DNA of 64,000 bases, from contig DHSR01000083.1 in the NCBI GenBank assembly GCA_002410555.1, positions 1 through 64,000 on the forward strand, read 5' to 3'. A model generated the notes under the pieces. The model was not told the origin of the DNA. It was given only the letters and a program-made list of their open reading frames with translations, and searched no databases. The translations under genes and the position numbers were made by a program. Position 1 is the first letter of the stretch, and the number at the start of each line of letters is the position of its first letter. Below are positions 56,262-64,000 of this stretch, piece after piece. The DNA comes from Bacteroidales bacterium UBA5281. GTDB lineage: Bacteria > Bacteroidota > Bacteroidia > Bacteroidales > Lentimicrobiaceae.

Positions 56262-56879
56262 TTATTTGCTGATGGAAGTATTGAGCACACTGTCCAGTTT
56301 CATTACAAGATCCTTTCCTGCAAAAATCAGGCTATCCTTTATAAAAAGAAAGTCAGTATTTAAAAATTGAGGTTGTAAAGGCTGTTCATGGCCTAATTCT
56401 GCAATAAATTTTTTACGGGCCGGTGTCATTTTGTGGCCATAGGTTGAATCTTTTAAAACATATGCGGGTAGTTTAAAATTAGATTGCCTGAATTTTTTGG
56501 TGATATCCTTCAAGCCATATGTTTCTGAAACCAGCATAAAAGTCAAATCCGGGTGATTTTCAGCAACCATAGCATATAGAGCAAGATTCTCGCAGGTTTC
56601 AGAAGCGCAAAAAGGTCGCCACAACTTAATCCAGGTAATGGCCGATTGCTGAGTAATAAAGTCAATGTCTTTTTTATTCACTTCAATCAGATGTTGTTCG
56701 CCAGGCGGCCACTCCCGGTTTAGCAAAGCAGTATCAAATCCTACAATACGTTCGGCATGTTGGGGAGTTAATGTCCGGTATTCATTTTCATTGATGATGA
56801 TACAGCTTTGTCCCATTGCAAAAAAGCATAGAAAAGCAAAAATGGTTTTTAACTTGAATGTTGTTCTTAATCCAGTCAT
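56262..56879 (-). CDS. Thioredoxin-like lipoprotein with CX4C site
   Basis: A 205-residue exported protein. The signal sequence ends GQSC (C26), a loose Bacteroidota lipobox. The segment TWIKLWRPFCASETC has the thioredoxin-like W-x-PFC start, but the two Cys (C91, C96) are separated by four residues instead of two. Further on, LPAYVLKDSTYG resembles the cis-Pro strand. It is probably a membrane-anchored redox protein, though the fold assignment is tentative. Its start overlaps the stop of the M1 peptidase gene by one base, so the two are translationally coupled. Confidence 0.6.
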   Translation of the reverse strand: MTGLRTTFKLKTIFAFLCFFAMGQSCIIINENEYRTLTPQHAERIVGFDTALLNREWPPGEQHLIEVNKKDIDFITQQSAITWIKLWRPFCASETCENLALYAMVAENHPDLTFMLVSETYGLKDITKKFRQSNFKLPAYVLKDSTYGHKMTPARKKFIAELGHEQPLQPQFLNTDFLFIKDSLIFAGKDLVMKLDSVLNTSISK

Positions 56880-59227
56880 CAGGGAAGTATTATCAGGGTG
56901 GCACTTTCTCTTTGGCGGAGACTGCTGATGGTAACATAGTAATGTCCCGGTTGCAGCTTGGAAGCATTAAGTTTAATCAGTTTGTCTGATGACTTTACCC
57001 TACTGGTTTGTATCATGGCTCCACTTGGTGAGGTAAGGGTCATTACTCCTTCCCCGGTGTAATTCCTTTCAATATCGAATGTGCCCTTTCCGGGATTTGG
57101 CGTAATGCTGAGTTGCGATTTCGGGGTTTTGCCTGATGTTTTAATTCCCACCCAGGCCTCATCCCATATGGCAAGGGTATAATCTCCGGGCAACAACAAT
57201 GGTACAGTTATAAACCCCATCTGCCATGGACCAGTTTGTATAAACGAGATGCTTCTCCATTGTTGGCGCGCATTCTCGCGATAGAGCAGTACCAGCGAAT
57301 CGGCAGAATTTTGTATCAGATCATTGTCAAGTGCATTGCTGCGATTATATGTGAAGATACCATTTCCGGCAAAGTCGGGTGAGTAAATGCCTTCTACTGA
57401 CCAGTAACGGTTGTTACTCAGGGTAAGACCCGGAGATGGTATCAGGAGACTATCCGGCGCCACCCAGTGGTGAGTGACTCTTATCCAGGAAGTATCACTT
57501 TCAGACAGGACGTTCAGCTTAAAGTAAGTATTGGCAAAATTGTATTCACCCACTTTATTGATGATTTTATAATTATCGGTAGTGGCGTCGGCAAAGCGCT
57601 CATCCACATCGCACATTACCAGTACTGGTTCAAAAGGTAAGATATAATTTACGGAGCCCGAAAATCCTGAGAATAGGGCCGTACGGGTAAGTGTATCTCT
57701 CTGGGAATTCATAAAAGTGAGTTGGGTGCGGCAGTCGTTGGCCGGAACATTTGCACCCCTCAACTTTTGCCTGAGGAAAACTTCTACATTAAACAATCCG
57801 GCAACCGGTGTAATGTTGAATGAATCCACAGAAATATGATTGTAGCCCGGACCGAATACATGAAAATCGAAAAAAGATGCAAGATCGATACCGGTGTACA
57901 CAGTAAGAAAGTCCCGCAATTGATAAGAATTGGCTGGTTGATAGGCAAATTGACTGAGATAGGCTTTAATGCCATTAAAAAAAAGGCTATCGCCCAGATA
58001 TCCGCGTAATCCATGCACTACCATGGCGCCCTTGTCGTAAATATGTGTTCCATAAGTATGATTGGATGGCATGGGTGATAGCGGCAAATAACCACCTTCA
58101 CTGATGTGGGCATAGCGCAGCACCTCCTGCATCATGTTTCGGAAGGGACCTCTGGCAGTTTCAATATCATATAGCTTTTCGCGCATCAGGCTTTCGCTCC
58201 AGCTTGCCCAGCCTTCATTTAGCCACATATCTGCATCGGAAGCACAGGTGACCATATTGCCAAACCACATATGTGCCAACTCATGGGCATAAAGCCATTC
58301 ATCGCTCAAACTCCCATTGATGCTGCTGTGGGGATAAGCAATATTTTCAGCATGCTCCATGGCTCCTATAGCGGTACCGGTAATACCGATACGTTGAAAG
58401 GGATAGGGGCCGAAACAATTTTCATATATACCGGCAATTTGCTTCATATGCTCAAACGAGCCAGCTACTTTTGCCGTATCCTGCTGCCGGACAAAATACA
58501 TAATGGGTATGGTATCCGTCAGACCTTCAAAGGCATCTTCCACCAGCGCATAAGGCCCTACAGCCACCGAAGCAAGATAGGTGGGCAGGCTCCGGTCCGA
58601 TTTCCAGTGAAATTCTTTCGTTCCGTCACACCTCGTGGAAACCGATTGAAGCAATCCGCCGCAGGCAGCCAGTTTGCCGTTTTCAACCCTAATGTAATAA
58701 TCGTAAAACGCGCGGTCAACAAAATCATCCACACAAGGGAACCAGGCTTTGCCCAGATTATGTGGTACCGATTGAAAACCAACACCGAGATTAAAGGCAT
58801 AGTTTCCCGAAAAATGAAAACCACCCCAGGATTCGCTGAAAGGTATACCATGATAATAAATCCATATCTTAGCAGTATCGCCGGAAGTAACGGATTGTTG
58901 CAGAATAATTTGAAGATAATCGCCGGAATGGGAAAATGATAAATAATCCCCTTCGGCTGTTTTTACTGAATCAACAGTAAGCTGACGCAGATTTAAACCG
59001 AGTTGGCTTACCAGCGGCAGGGGTGTGGTAAAATCAATTTCAGCAATACCTTTAAGCGTATGGTTGGTAAAATCAGTAACATCGAGATGGATACCATAAT
59101 GCACCACATCAATGGTATCGCTCAATGCAACGCATTGATGGCTTTGTGCCGGAAGTTGTAACCAGGTTAACAATATAAGCGTCAAACACATTAAGCTGCG
59201 CGGTTTGTTAAAATTGAAGTAATTCAT
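56879..59227 (-). CDS. T9SS-secreted M1-family aminopeptidase
   Basis: A 782-residue secreted zinc peptidase. It has a signal peptide (about 1-27) and an N-terminal beta domain. The catalytic domain has HELAHMW (H315, H319) and the third ligand in LNEGW (E338), all present. The exopeptidase motif normally GxMEN reads GAMEH here, followed by AENIAYP; this form may be usual in secreted Bacteroidota members. After the catalytic domain comes a beta-rich region and then a type A sorting domain (about 705-782, ITPNPGKGTFDIE ... GHYYVTI). It likely trims N-terminal residues from extracellular peptides. It is first of a same-strand cluster of four genes. Confidence 0.9.
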   Translation of the reverse strand: MNYFNFNKPRSLMCLTLILLTWLQLPAQSHQCVALSDTIDVVHYGIHLDVTDFTNHTLKGIAEIDFTTPLPLVSQLGLNLRQLTVDSVKTAEGDYLSFSHSGDYLQIILQQSVTSGDTAKIWIYYHGIPFSESWGGFHFSGNYAFNLGVGFQSVPHNLGKAWFPCVDDFVDRAFYDYYIRVENGKLAACGGLLQSVSTRCDGTKEFHWKSDRSLPTYLASVAVGPYALVEDAFEGLTDTIPIMYFVRQQDTAKVAGSFEHMKQIAGIYENCFGPYPFQRIGITGTAIGAMEHAENIAYPHSSINGSLSDEWLYAHELAHMWFGNMVTCASDADMWLNEGWASWSESLMREKLYDIETARGPFRNMMQEVLRYAHISEGGYLPLSPMPSNHTYGTHIYDKGAMVVHGLRGYLGDSLFFNGIKAYLSQFAYQPANSYQLRDFLTVYTGIDLASFFDFHVFGPGYNHISVDSFNITPVAGLFNVEVFLRQKLRGANVPANDCRTQLTFMNSQRDTLTRTALFSGFSGSVNYILPFEPVLVMCDVDERFADATTDNYKIINKVGEYNFANTYFKLNVLSESDTSWIRVTHHWVAPDSLLIPSPGLTLSNNRYWSVEGIYSPDFAGNGIFTYNRSNALDNDLIQNSADSLVLLYRENARQQWRSISFIQTGPWQMGFITVPLLLPGDYTLAIWDEAWVGIKTSGKTPKSQLSITPNPGKGTFDIERNYTGEGVMTLTSPSGAMIQTSRVKSSDKLIKLNASKLQPGHYYVTISSLRQRESATLIILP

Positions 59228-59472
59228 ACTTTAGCTCAAAGGTTAATCGTAAATTTGCGTAAAATTAACTTAAAACTGCCAATTAAAACTATATTTTTGA
59301 CAAAGTAAAGCGAACAGGAGTTTGTTGTGTCCGTTTATGAAACTTACGGTGAGCGTTAGCGTACAGACACGAGGAACTAATCAGGCTCAACACACAGCTA
59401 ATCAATCGAATAGCAGATTGGCACAATATTTAACAACATTTGATTCGATACTGAACCCACAAACCCATTAAA

Positions 59473-60912
59473 ATGAATAGAATTAAACGATTGCTGATAT
59501 TTACCGGATGTTTGCTGCTGATGGCAACTACAGCGCCTGCACAAAAAATATGGAGCTTACAGGAGTGTGTAGAACACGCCCTGACCAATAATCTTCAGAT
59601 AAAAAAGCAAATGCTACTGGTAGAGGCTTCCAGGGCCGATGTATTGCAGTCAAAACTGGATTTGCTGCCCGGAATAACGGGCAATGCTTCACATGCCTAT
59701 AATTATGGTCAAACCATTGACCGATACACCAACCAGTTTGCCACCAGCCGGGTACAGTCAAATAACTTTTACCTTCAGTCGGGCGTTACCCTGTTCAATG
59801 GATTTCAAAAGCTAAACCTGATCAAACAAAATCAGTTGGATCTGCTGGCTACCCGGGAAGAAGCCGATAAGTTCATGAATGATATCTCACTCAATATTGC
59901 TACCTTTTATCTTCAGGTACTCTTTTACAAAGAGCTGGTGGAGATTCGCAGCAATCAGCTTGAAATTACCAATCAACAGGTAGAGCGCATGAATAAACTG
60001 GTAAATGCCGGCACCATGGCACAAGGCGATCTGTTTACCATTGAGGCTCAACTTGCAGGGGAAGAGTCCAGTCTGATAAGTGCTGAAAACGAGCTAGAGC
60101 TGTCGTTACTTACTTTAAGTCAATTGCTCGATCTGCCATCTGCCGATGGTTTTGATATTGAAAAGCCGGAAATAAGTCTGGAAGATGACCCCGGGTTGAT
60201 GGCCAGTGCCGAAGAGGTTTATAAAATTGCCGAAGGACGTATGCCTGAGATTAAGGCTGCCGATTATCGCATGCAAAGCAGTGAGCGTCAGCTTGCACGT
60301 GCCAGGGGCAGCTATTATCCCAGCCTGGCTCTGAGTGGAAGCTGGGGCACTGGGTATTCAGGCGCAAGCTCTGTAATTGATCAGATAACACTGGGGCAAC
60401 CCCGGCTGATTGGTTTCGCCGAAAGACCAGGTAACGACCCCCTGAATGTATACGCCTATCAGGAAAACTACACTACAAAAACCAAGCCCTGGGGCGACCA
60501 GATCAGAGACAATAACAATCAAACCATAGGACTGTATCTCACCATTCCTATCTTAAACGGCTGGCAGAGCCGAACCATGGTCAATAAATCCAAAATTGCC
60601 CTGGAGTCTGCACGTCTGGATTTAGACCTTCAGAAACTGGCCCTGAGAAAAACCATTCAACAAGCCTGGGCCGATGCAAGAGCTGCACTGAAAAATTATT
60701 ATGCATCGCAAAAAAAACAAACAGCTACCCAGGAGTCATTTCGTTATGCCGATCAGAAATTCAATGTAGGGATTATGAATTCGGTGGATTACAACAATGC
60801 CAAAAAGGACCTCACCAATGCCGAATCGGAAATGCTTCAAAGCAAATACGATTATGTATTTAAAAAAACCGTGCTTGATTTTTATATGGGTAAACCACTT
60901 TCACTTCAATAA
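59473..60912 (+). CDS. TolC-family outer membrane efflux protein
   Basis: A 479-residue protein with a signal peptide (about 1-23, LLMATTAPAQ). It starts with WSLQECVEHALTNNLQIKK, the typical TolC first helix, and has two repeats of long helices with small barrel segments (YNYGQTIDRYTNQ, LNGWQSRTMV). It forms an outer membrane channel for efflux or type I secretion. A strong terminator directly after it separates it from the adaptor gene at 61051. Confidence 0.9.
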   Translation: MNRIKRLLIFTGCLLLMATTAPAQKIWSLQECVEHALTNNLQIKKQMLLVEASRADVLQSKLDLLPGITGNASHAYNYGQTIDRYTNQFATSRVQSNNFYLQSGVTLFNGFQKLNLIKQNQLDLLATREEADKFMNDISLNIATFYLQVLFYKELVEIRSNQLEITNQQVERMNKLVNAGTMAQGDLFTIEAQLAGEESSLISAENELELSLLTLSQLLDLPSADGFDIEKPEISLEDDPGLMASAEEVYKIAEGRMPEIKAADYRMQSSERQLARARGSYYPSLALSGSWGTGYSGASSVIDQITLGQPRLIGFAERPGNDPLNVYAYQENYTTKTKPWGDQIRDNNNQTIGLYLTIPILNGWQSRTMVNKSKIALESARLDLDLQKLALRKTIQQAWADARAALKNYYASQKKQTATQESFRYADQKFNVGIMNSVDYNNAKKDLTNAESEMLQSKYDYVFKKTVLDFYMGKPLSLQ

Positions 60913-60928
60913 CAGGAGCTATGGCAGG

Positions 60929-60960
60929 CACCCGAAGATTTACTTTCGGGTGTTTTTTTG
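60929..60960 (+). terminator. Rho-independent terminator after tolC-like gene
   Basis: Arms CACCCGAA (60929-60936) and TTCGGGTG (60945-60952), followed by seven T. Confidence 0.85.
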
Positions 60961-61050
60961 TTTTTTATAGCGATTTTGTTGCATTTACTCATTAAAAATG
61001 GAATAGAAGCATGAAAATATGTACTTTTATACGATAAAAAAGAATAACGA

Positions 61051-62418
61051 ATGAAAAGAAAAAGCATTATACGCTGGGGCATTGCGCTACTGGTGATTTT
61101 GATTGTAATACTGGCTGTTGCCCGCAAACAGGGCTGGATTGGCAAAGAGGATGCTACAGAAGTAACCATTGAAACAGCTGCCAGGCTTTCCATTGTGGAA
61201 ACAGTTTCAGCCAATGGTAAAATTCAACCCGAAATTGAAGTCAAACTATCACCCGATGTGAGTGGTGAGGTGGTTGAATTGTATGTTAAGGAAGGCGATC
61301 AGGTAAAGACAGGTGATCTGCTGGCTAAAATTGATCCCAAAATTTATGCCTCGAATTACGACCGCCTGATGGCTGCTTTAAATACACAGAAAGCCAATCT
61401 TGCCAATTCAATGGCAAGGGTATCACAGGTTAAGGCACAATTCATTAATGCAGAATCAAGTTTTAAACGCAATGAAACCCTGTTCAGGCAAAATGCCATT
61501 TCTGCCTCCGAATATGATGCAGCCAAATCGGCTTATGAAGTAGCGAAAGCCGAAGTAAATGCGGCTGAACAAAGTGTTAAGGCTGCTGAGTATTCGGTTA
61601 AAAGCGCTGAGGCTTCCTTGAAAGAAGCTTCTGAAAACTTATATAAAACTTCAATATATGCTCCGGTGGATGGCACCATCTCAAAGCTAAATGTGGAGAA
61701 AGGTGAGCGTGTTGCAGGAGCATCACAATTTTCATCGGGCACCGAAATATTGCGCATTGCAAATCTTGCGGTCATGGAAGTAATAGTAAGTGTTAATGAA
61801 AATGATATTGTCCGTGTAGCCATCAACGATACCGCACTGGTTGAAGTCGATTCTTACCTTAACCGGAAGTTCAAGGGCATCATTACGCAAATTGCAACCT
61901 CGGCAAACGTAGCGGGCACAAGTGTAGATCAGGTGACAAATTTCGATGTTAAAGTAAGAATGCTGCCCTCCTCCTATGCTGATCTGAGTATTGAAGGGCA
62001 GGCGGCAGCATCTCCTTTCCGCCCGGGCATGTCGGCCACTGTGGATATTCAGACTGAGCGGGCCGATAATATATTAGCTGTTCCCATTCAGGCCGTTACT
62101 ACCCGCAGCGATTCTACCCTTAACCTGCAAAAATCAGCAGAAAAAAAGGATGACGACAATTTGTCCACTTCTGTTGAGGGTACTTTAGTTTCTGAGGGCA
62201 CCTCTACTCCCGAATATGTTTTTATTGAAGAAGGAGGCATCGCTCTTATGAAGCGTGTAAAAACAGGAATACAGGACAATACTCACATACAAATACTTGA
62301 AGGAATAGCAGAGGGTGATAAGGTGATCAGTGGCCCCTATCGCGCAGTTTCCAAAACCCTGAAAGATGGTGATAAAGTGGAAGTGGTTTCCAAAGAGTCA
62401 TTGTTCAATAAGAAATAG
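61051..62418 (+). CDS. Periplasmic adaptor (membrane fusion protein, HlyD/MacA-like)
   Basis: A 455-residue protein with one N-terminal transmembrane segment (about 8-24, WGIALLVILIVILAVA). The lipoyl-like hairpin (VSGEVVELYVKEGDQVKTGDLLAKID) is split by a long Ala/Ser-rich coiled coil (about 110-190) and closes with IYAPVDGTISKLNVEKGE. A beta-barrel domain and membrane-proximal domain follow. It bridges an inner membrane pump to the TolC channel. The pump (ABC MacB-type or RND) is not present; the next gene is tsaB, 12 bases on. Confidence 0.88.
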   Translation: MKRKSIIRWGIALLVILIVILAVARKQGWIGKEDATEVTIETAARLSIVETVSANGKIQPEIEVKLSPDVSGEVVELYVKEGDQVKTGDLLAKIDPKIYASNYDRLMAALNTQKANLANSMARVSQVKAQFINAESSFKRNETLFRQNAISASEYDAAKSAYEVAKAEVNAAEQSVKAAEYSVKSAEASLKEASENLYKTSIYAPVDGTISKLNVEKGERVAGASQFSSGTEILRIANLAVMEVIVSVNENDIVRVAINDTALVEVDSYLNRKFKGIITQIATSANVAGTSVDQVTNFDVKVRMLPSSYADLSIEGQAAASPFRPGMSATVDIQTERADNILAVPIQAVTTRSDSTLNLQKSAEKKDDDNLSTSVEGTLVSEGTSTPEYVFIEEGGIALMKRVKTGIQDNTHIQILEGIAEGDKVISGPYRAVSKTLKDGDKVEVVSKESLFNKK

Positions 62419-62430
62419 CCGGGCCTGAAC

Positions 62431-63129
62431 ATGTCAACTTTATTGTGTCTTGAAACGGCCACCGCCGTTTGTAGTGTTGCCCTGGTGCGTGATGGCAGCG
62501 TTACGGGACTGCGCGAAACCCAGATTACCAACAGCCATGCTGCCCTGGTAGCCGTCTTTATTGATGAGCTCATCCGCGACCACCTCTCAGGTGTTAAAGA
62601 TATTGATGGGGTAGTGGTAAGCAGCGGCCCGGGCTCATACACAGGTTTACGTATTGGTGTTTCCACCGCAAAGGGCTTATGTTATGCGCTGGATATTCCC
62701 TTGCTTTCAGTGGGTACGACTTTAAGCATGGCCTGGGGCATGAAATCCGTTTTTAATGGTGCTTCTGATTTACCATTCATCTATGCACCCATGATTGATG
62801 CCCGCCGCATGGAGGTATATACTGCATTGTATAACCATAGATTGGAGGTAGTTCAACCAGTCAGCGCTCAAATAATCCAACCCGATATGTTTGATGGGTT
62901 AATTGAGAAACATCTAATCATTCTTGCCGGTGATGGTGCACAGAAATGTAAAGCAGTTTTTAATCATCCTAATCTCAGGTTTATCGATGACTTTACCAAT
63001 TCAGCAGCTCATCTGGCGAGCATTGCTACCGCTAAATTTGAACAACAACATTTTGAAGATACTGCCAATTTTGAACCATTTTATCTGAAAGATTTTATTG
63101 CCGGGAAACCAAAAGTAAAAGGTTTATGA
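62431..63129 (+). CDS. tsaB: tRNA threonylcarbamoyladenosine biosynthesis protein TsaB
   Basis: TsaB partners TsaD in making the t6A37 modification of ANN-decoding tRNAs. The 232-residue protein has the ASKHA start LLCLETATAVCSVAL (where TsaD would have a metal site), VVSSGPGSYTGLRIGVSTAKGLCYAL (conserved TsaB signature) and IDARRMEVYTALY. It starts 12 bases after the adaptor gene and is probably in its transcript. tsaD and tsaE are not in the window. Confidence 0.92.
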   Translation: MSTLLCLETATAVCSVALVRDGSVTGLRETQITNSHAALVAVFIDELIRDHLSGVKDIDGVVVSSGPGSYTGLRIGVSTAKGLCYALDIPLLSVGTTLSMAWGMKSVFNGASDLPFIYAPMIDARRMEVYTALYNHRLEVVQPVSAQIIQPDMFDGLIEKHLIILAGDGAQKCKAVFNHPNLRFIDDFTNSAAHLASIATAKFEQQHFEDTANFEPFYLKDFIAGKPKVKGL

Positions 63130-63137
63130 TTTAGATA

Positions 63138-64000
63138 TCAAAGCAAAGTTTTCATTGTCATCTTTCTGTTTATCTTTCCATTTTCCCCCTCATGAAAAGT
63201 TGAAGTACAGTAAATTTGGCGGGGAAGTTCAGTTTTTCTGAGCAATTTGGCCATTTTCTTATTTAGTTCATCCAGATATTCCTTACACAGCAATTCGGAT
63301 TTTTCTACAACCAGTACAGGCACTTCGCCCAATTTATCATCGGTAACAGATGAAATAAAAAAACGATGCGAAATTAGGGGGGCAATTTTTTGTTCAATCA
63401 TTTCCGGAAACAGTTTCAGACCTCCGCTATTGATCACATTGTCAAACCGGCCCAGCCAGCGAAACTTACCAGATGAGCCAGGGCGAATTACATCATTGGT
63501 CACTACCGGATGGTTATTCAGATAGGGCACTTTGGCTATCAGACATCCTCTTTTATCGGTGGAAATGGTAATTCCTGGCAGCAAGGTGAATTCCTGACTA
63601 CTCTCTTTCCCTGACATTCGGCGAACCGCAATGTGGGTGATGGTTTCGGTCATACCATAAGTGGCAAAAACACGATTGTTTAAATTTCTTATACCTGCTT
63701 CAAGGGAGGGACTTACCGGTGCACCTCCGACAATAATGGTATTTATGGCTTCCAGTTTGGATTTCAGCTCTTCGGATTCCAGCGCATTCATTACCTGAAC
63801 CGGCAGCATGGCAGCAAAATGTATGGTGGTATTATCGGGAATAAACTCCAGGGGTGAATTCGTGGGAGGTACTGCAATCAGGTTCATGCGGTGCACCATT
63901 GCCCTGACCACCATCATGAGGCCGGCAATATAATTCACCCGCAAACAAAGTAAGGCTTGTTGATCCGGCAGTAAATCAAAAAAGCGGCCGGTAAGGCTGG
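63138..64000 (-). CDS. menE: O-succinylbenzoate-CoA ligase, 3' part
   Basis: The C-terminal ~287 residues of an acyl-adenylate enzyme that continues past the window edge. The frame stays open to 64000 without a start; the ATG at 63944 is internal. FDLLPDQQALLCLRVNYIAGLMMVVRAM near the edge is the MenE-type substrate region. VFATYGMTETITHIAVR, WLGRFDNVINSGGLKLFPE and the catalytic Lys region GENGKINR are all present. MenE activates o-succinylbenzoate in menaquinone synthesis. It is convergent with tsaB, eight bases away. Confidence 0.85.
   Translation of the reverse strand, partial: SLTGRFFDLLPDQQALLCLRVNYIAGLMMVVRAMVHRMNLIAVPPTNSPLEFIPDNTTIHFAAMLPVQVMNALESEELKSKLEAINTIIVGGAPVSPSLEAGIRNLNNRVFATYGMTETITHIAVRRMSGKESSQEFTLLPGITISTDKRGCLIAKVPYLNNHPVVTNDVIRPGSSGKFRWLGRFDNVINSGGLKLFPEMIEQKIAPLISHRFFISSVTDDKLGEVPVLVVEKSELLCKEYLDELNKKMAKLLRKTELPRQIYCTSTFHEGENGKINRKMTMKTLL

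Noticed and set aside
58271..58939. A 222-residue open frame antisense to the M1 peptidase
   Set aside because: Shadow of the peptidase gene; no start context or domain.
1..64000. tRNA or rRNA genes
   Set aside because: No T-loop-like GGTTCGAATCC-type segments with matching acceptor stems or rRNA motifs were found in the intergenic regions.

Overview
The window is a chromosomal segment from a member of the Bacteroidota, most likely class Bacteroidia. Several things point there. Seven secreted proteins end in a type A sorting domain of the type IX secretion system (T9SS), and the gliding-motility ATPase gene gldA is present. LysS carries the C-terminal extension common in this group, genes mostly lack Shine-Dalgarno sites, and many start sites are preceded by the Bacteroidota -7 promoter element TAnnTTTG. 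The organism is probably a free-living or environmental anaerobe rather than a gut Bacteroides, but genus cannot be read from the sequence. No rRNA, tRNA, CRISPR array, prophage or intact insertion sequence was seen.

Layout. Positions 1-1.95 kb are accessory: an AT-rich Mrr-like restriction gene, then two toxin-antitoxin modules whose antitoxins survive while their toxins are broken and joined tail to tail. From 2 to 11.5 kb lie core genes: gldA, metK, a T9SS-secreted protein, a small nuclease-fold protein, AMP nucleosidase, holA, an acyl-CoA ligase and a short-chain dehydrogenase. Positions 12-17.2 kb hold the most striking locus: a secreted subtilase followed 89 bases later by a Porphyromonas-type peptidylarginine deiminase fused to a P-domain-like module and a sorting domain, ending directly in a repeat array. 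From 17.2 to 32 kb come an Omp85-type protein, a UMF1 transporter, EcsC, an M3 peptidase lipoprotein, a glycosyltransferase, a RibD-like reductase, ferredoxin, a SulP transporter, a large hybrid sensor kinase and a LamG-like secreted protein. From 32 to 48.7 kb lie lysS, a GT-C-like membrane enzyme, recO, a YgjV-GNAT fusion, nadB, a gamma carbonic anhydrase, a 2-hydroxyacid dehydrogenase, an MMPL transporter operon with rfbA and a prenyl synthase, and an ABC-F protein. From 48.8 to 64 kb lie two tandem paralogous adhesin-like T9SS proteins, a small beta-barrel protein, a PAP2-like membrane protein, a GNAT enzyme, a thioredoxin-like lipoprotein, an M1 peptidase with sorting domain, TolC and its adaptor, tsaB and the 3' part of menE.

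How they work together. The secreted set (subtilase, deiminase, M1 and M3 peptidases, adhesin-like proteins) fits an organism that degrades and modifies proteins outside or at the cell surface. The subtilase-deiminase pair could form a two-step module, in which proteolysis exposes C-terminal arginines that the deiminase converts to citrulline; this is inferred from conserved residues and adjacency. A composite intergenic repeat occurs at three places (16.5-17.1, 34.9-35.3 and 40.8-41.1 kb), with a conserved terminal block and an optional palindrome. In the first copy the repeat supplies the last codons of the deiminase gene.
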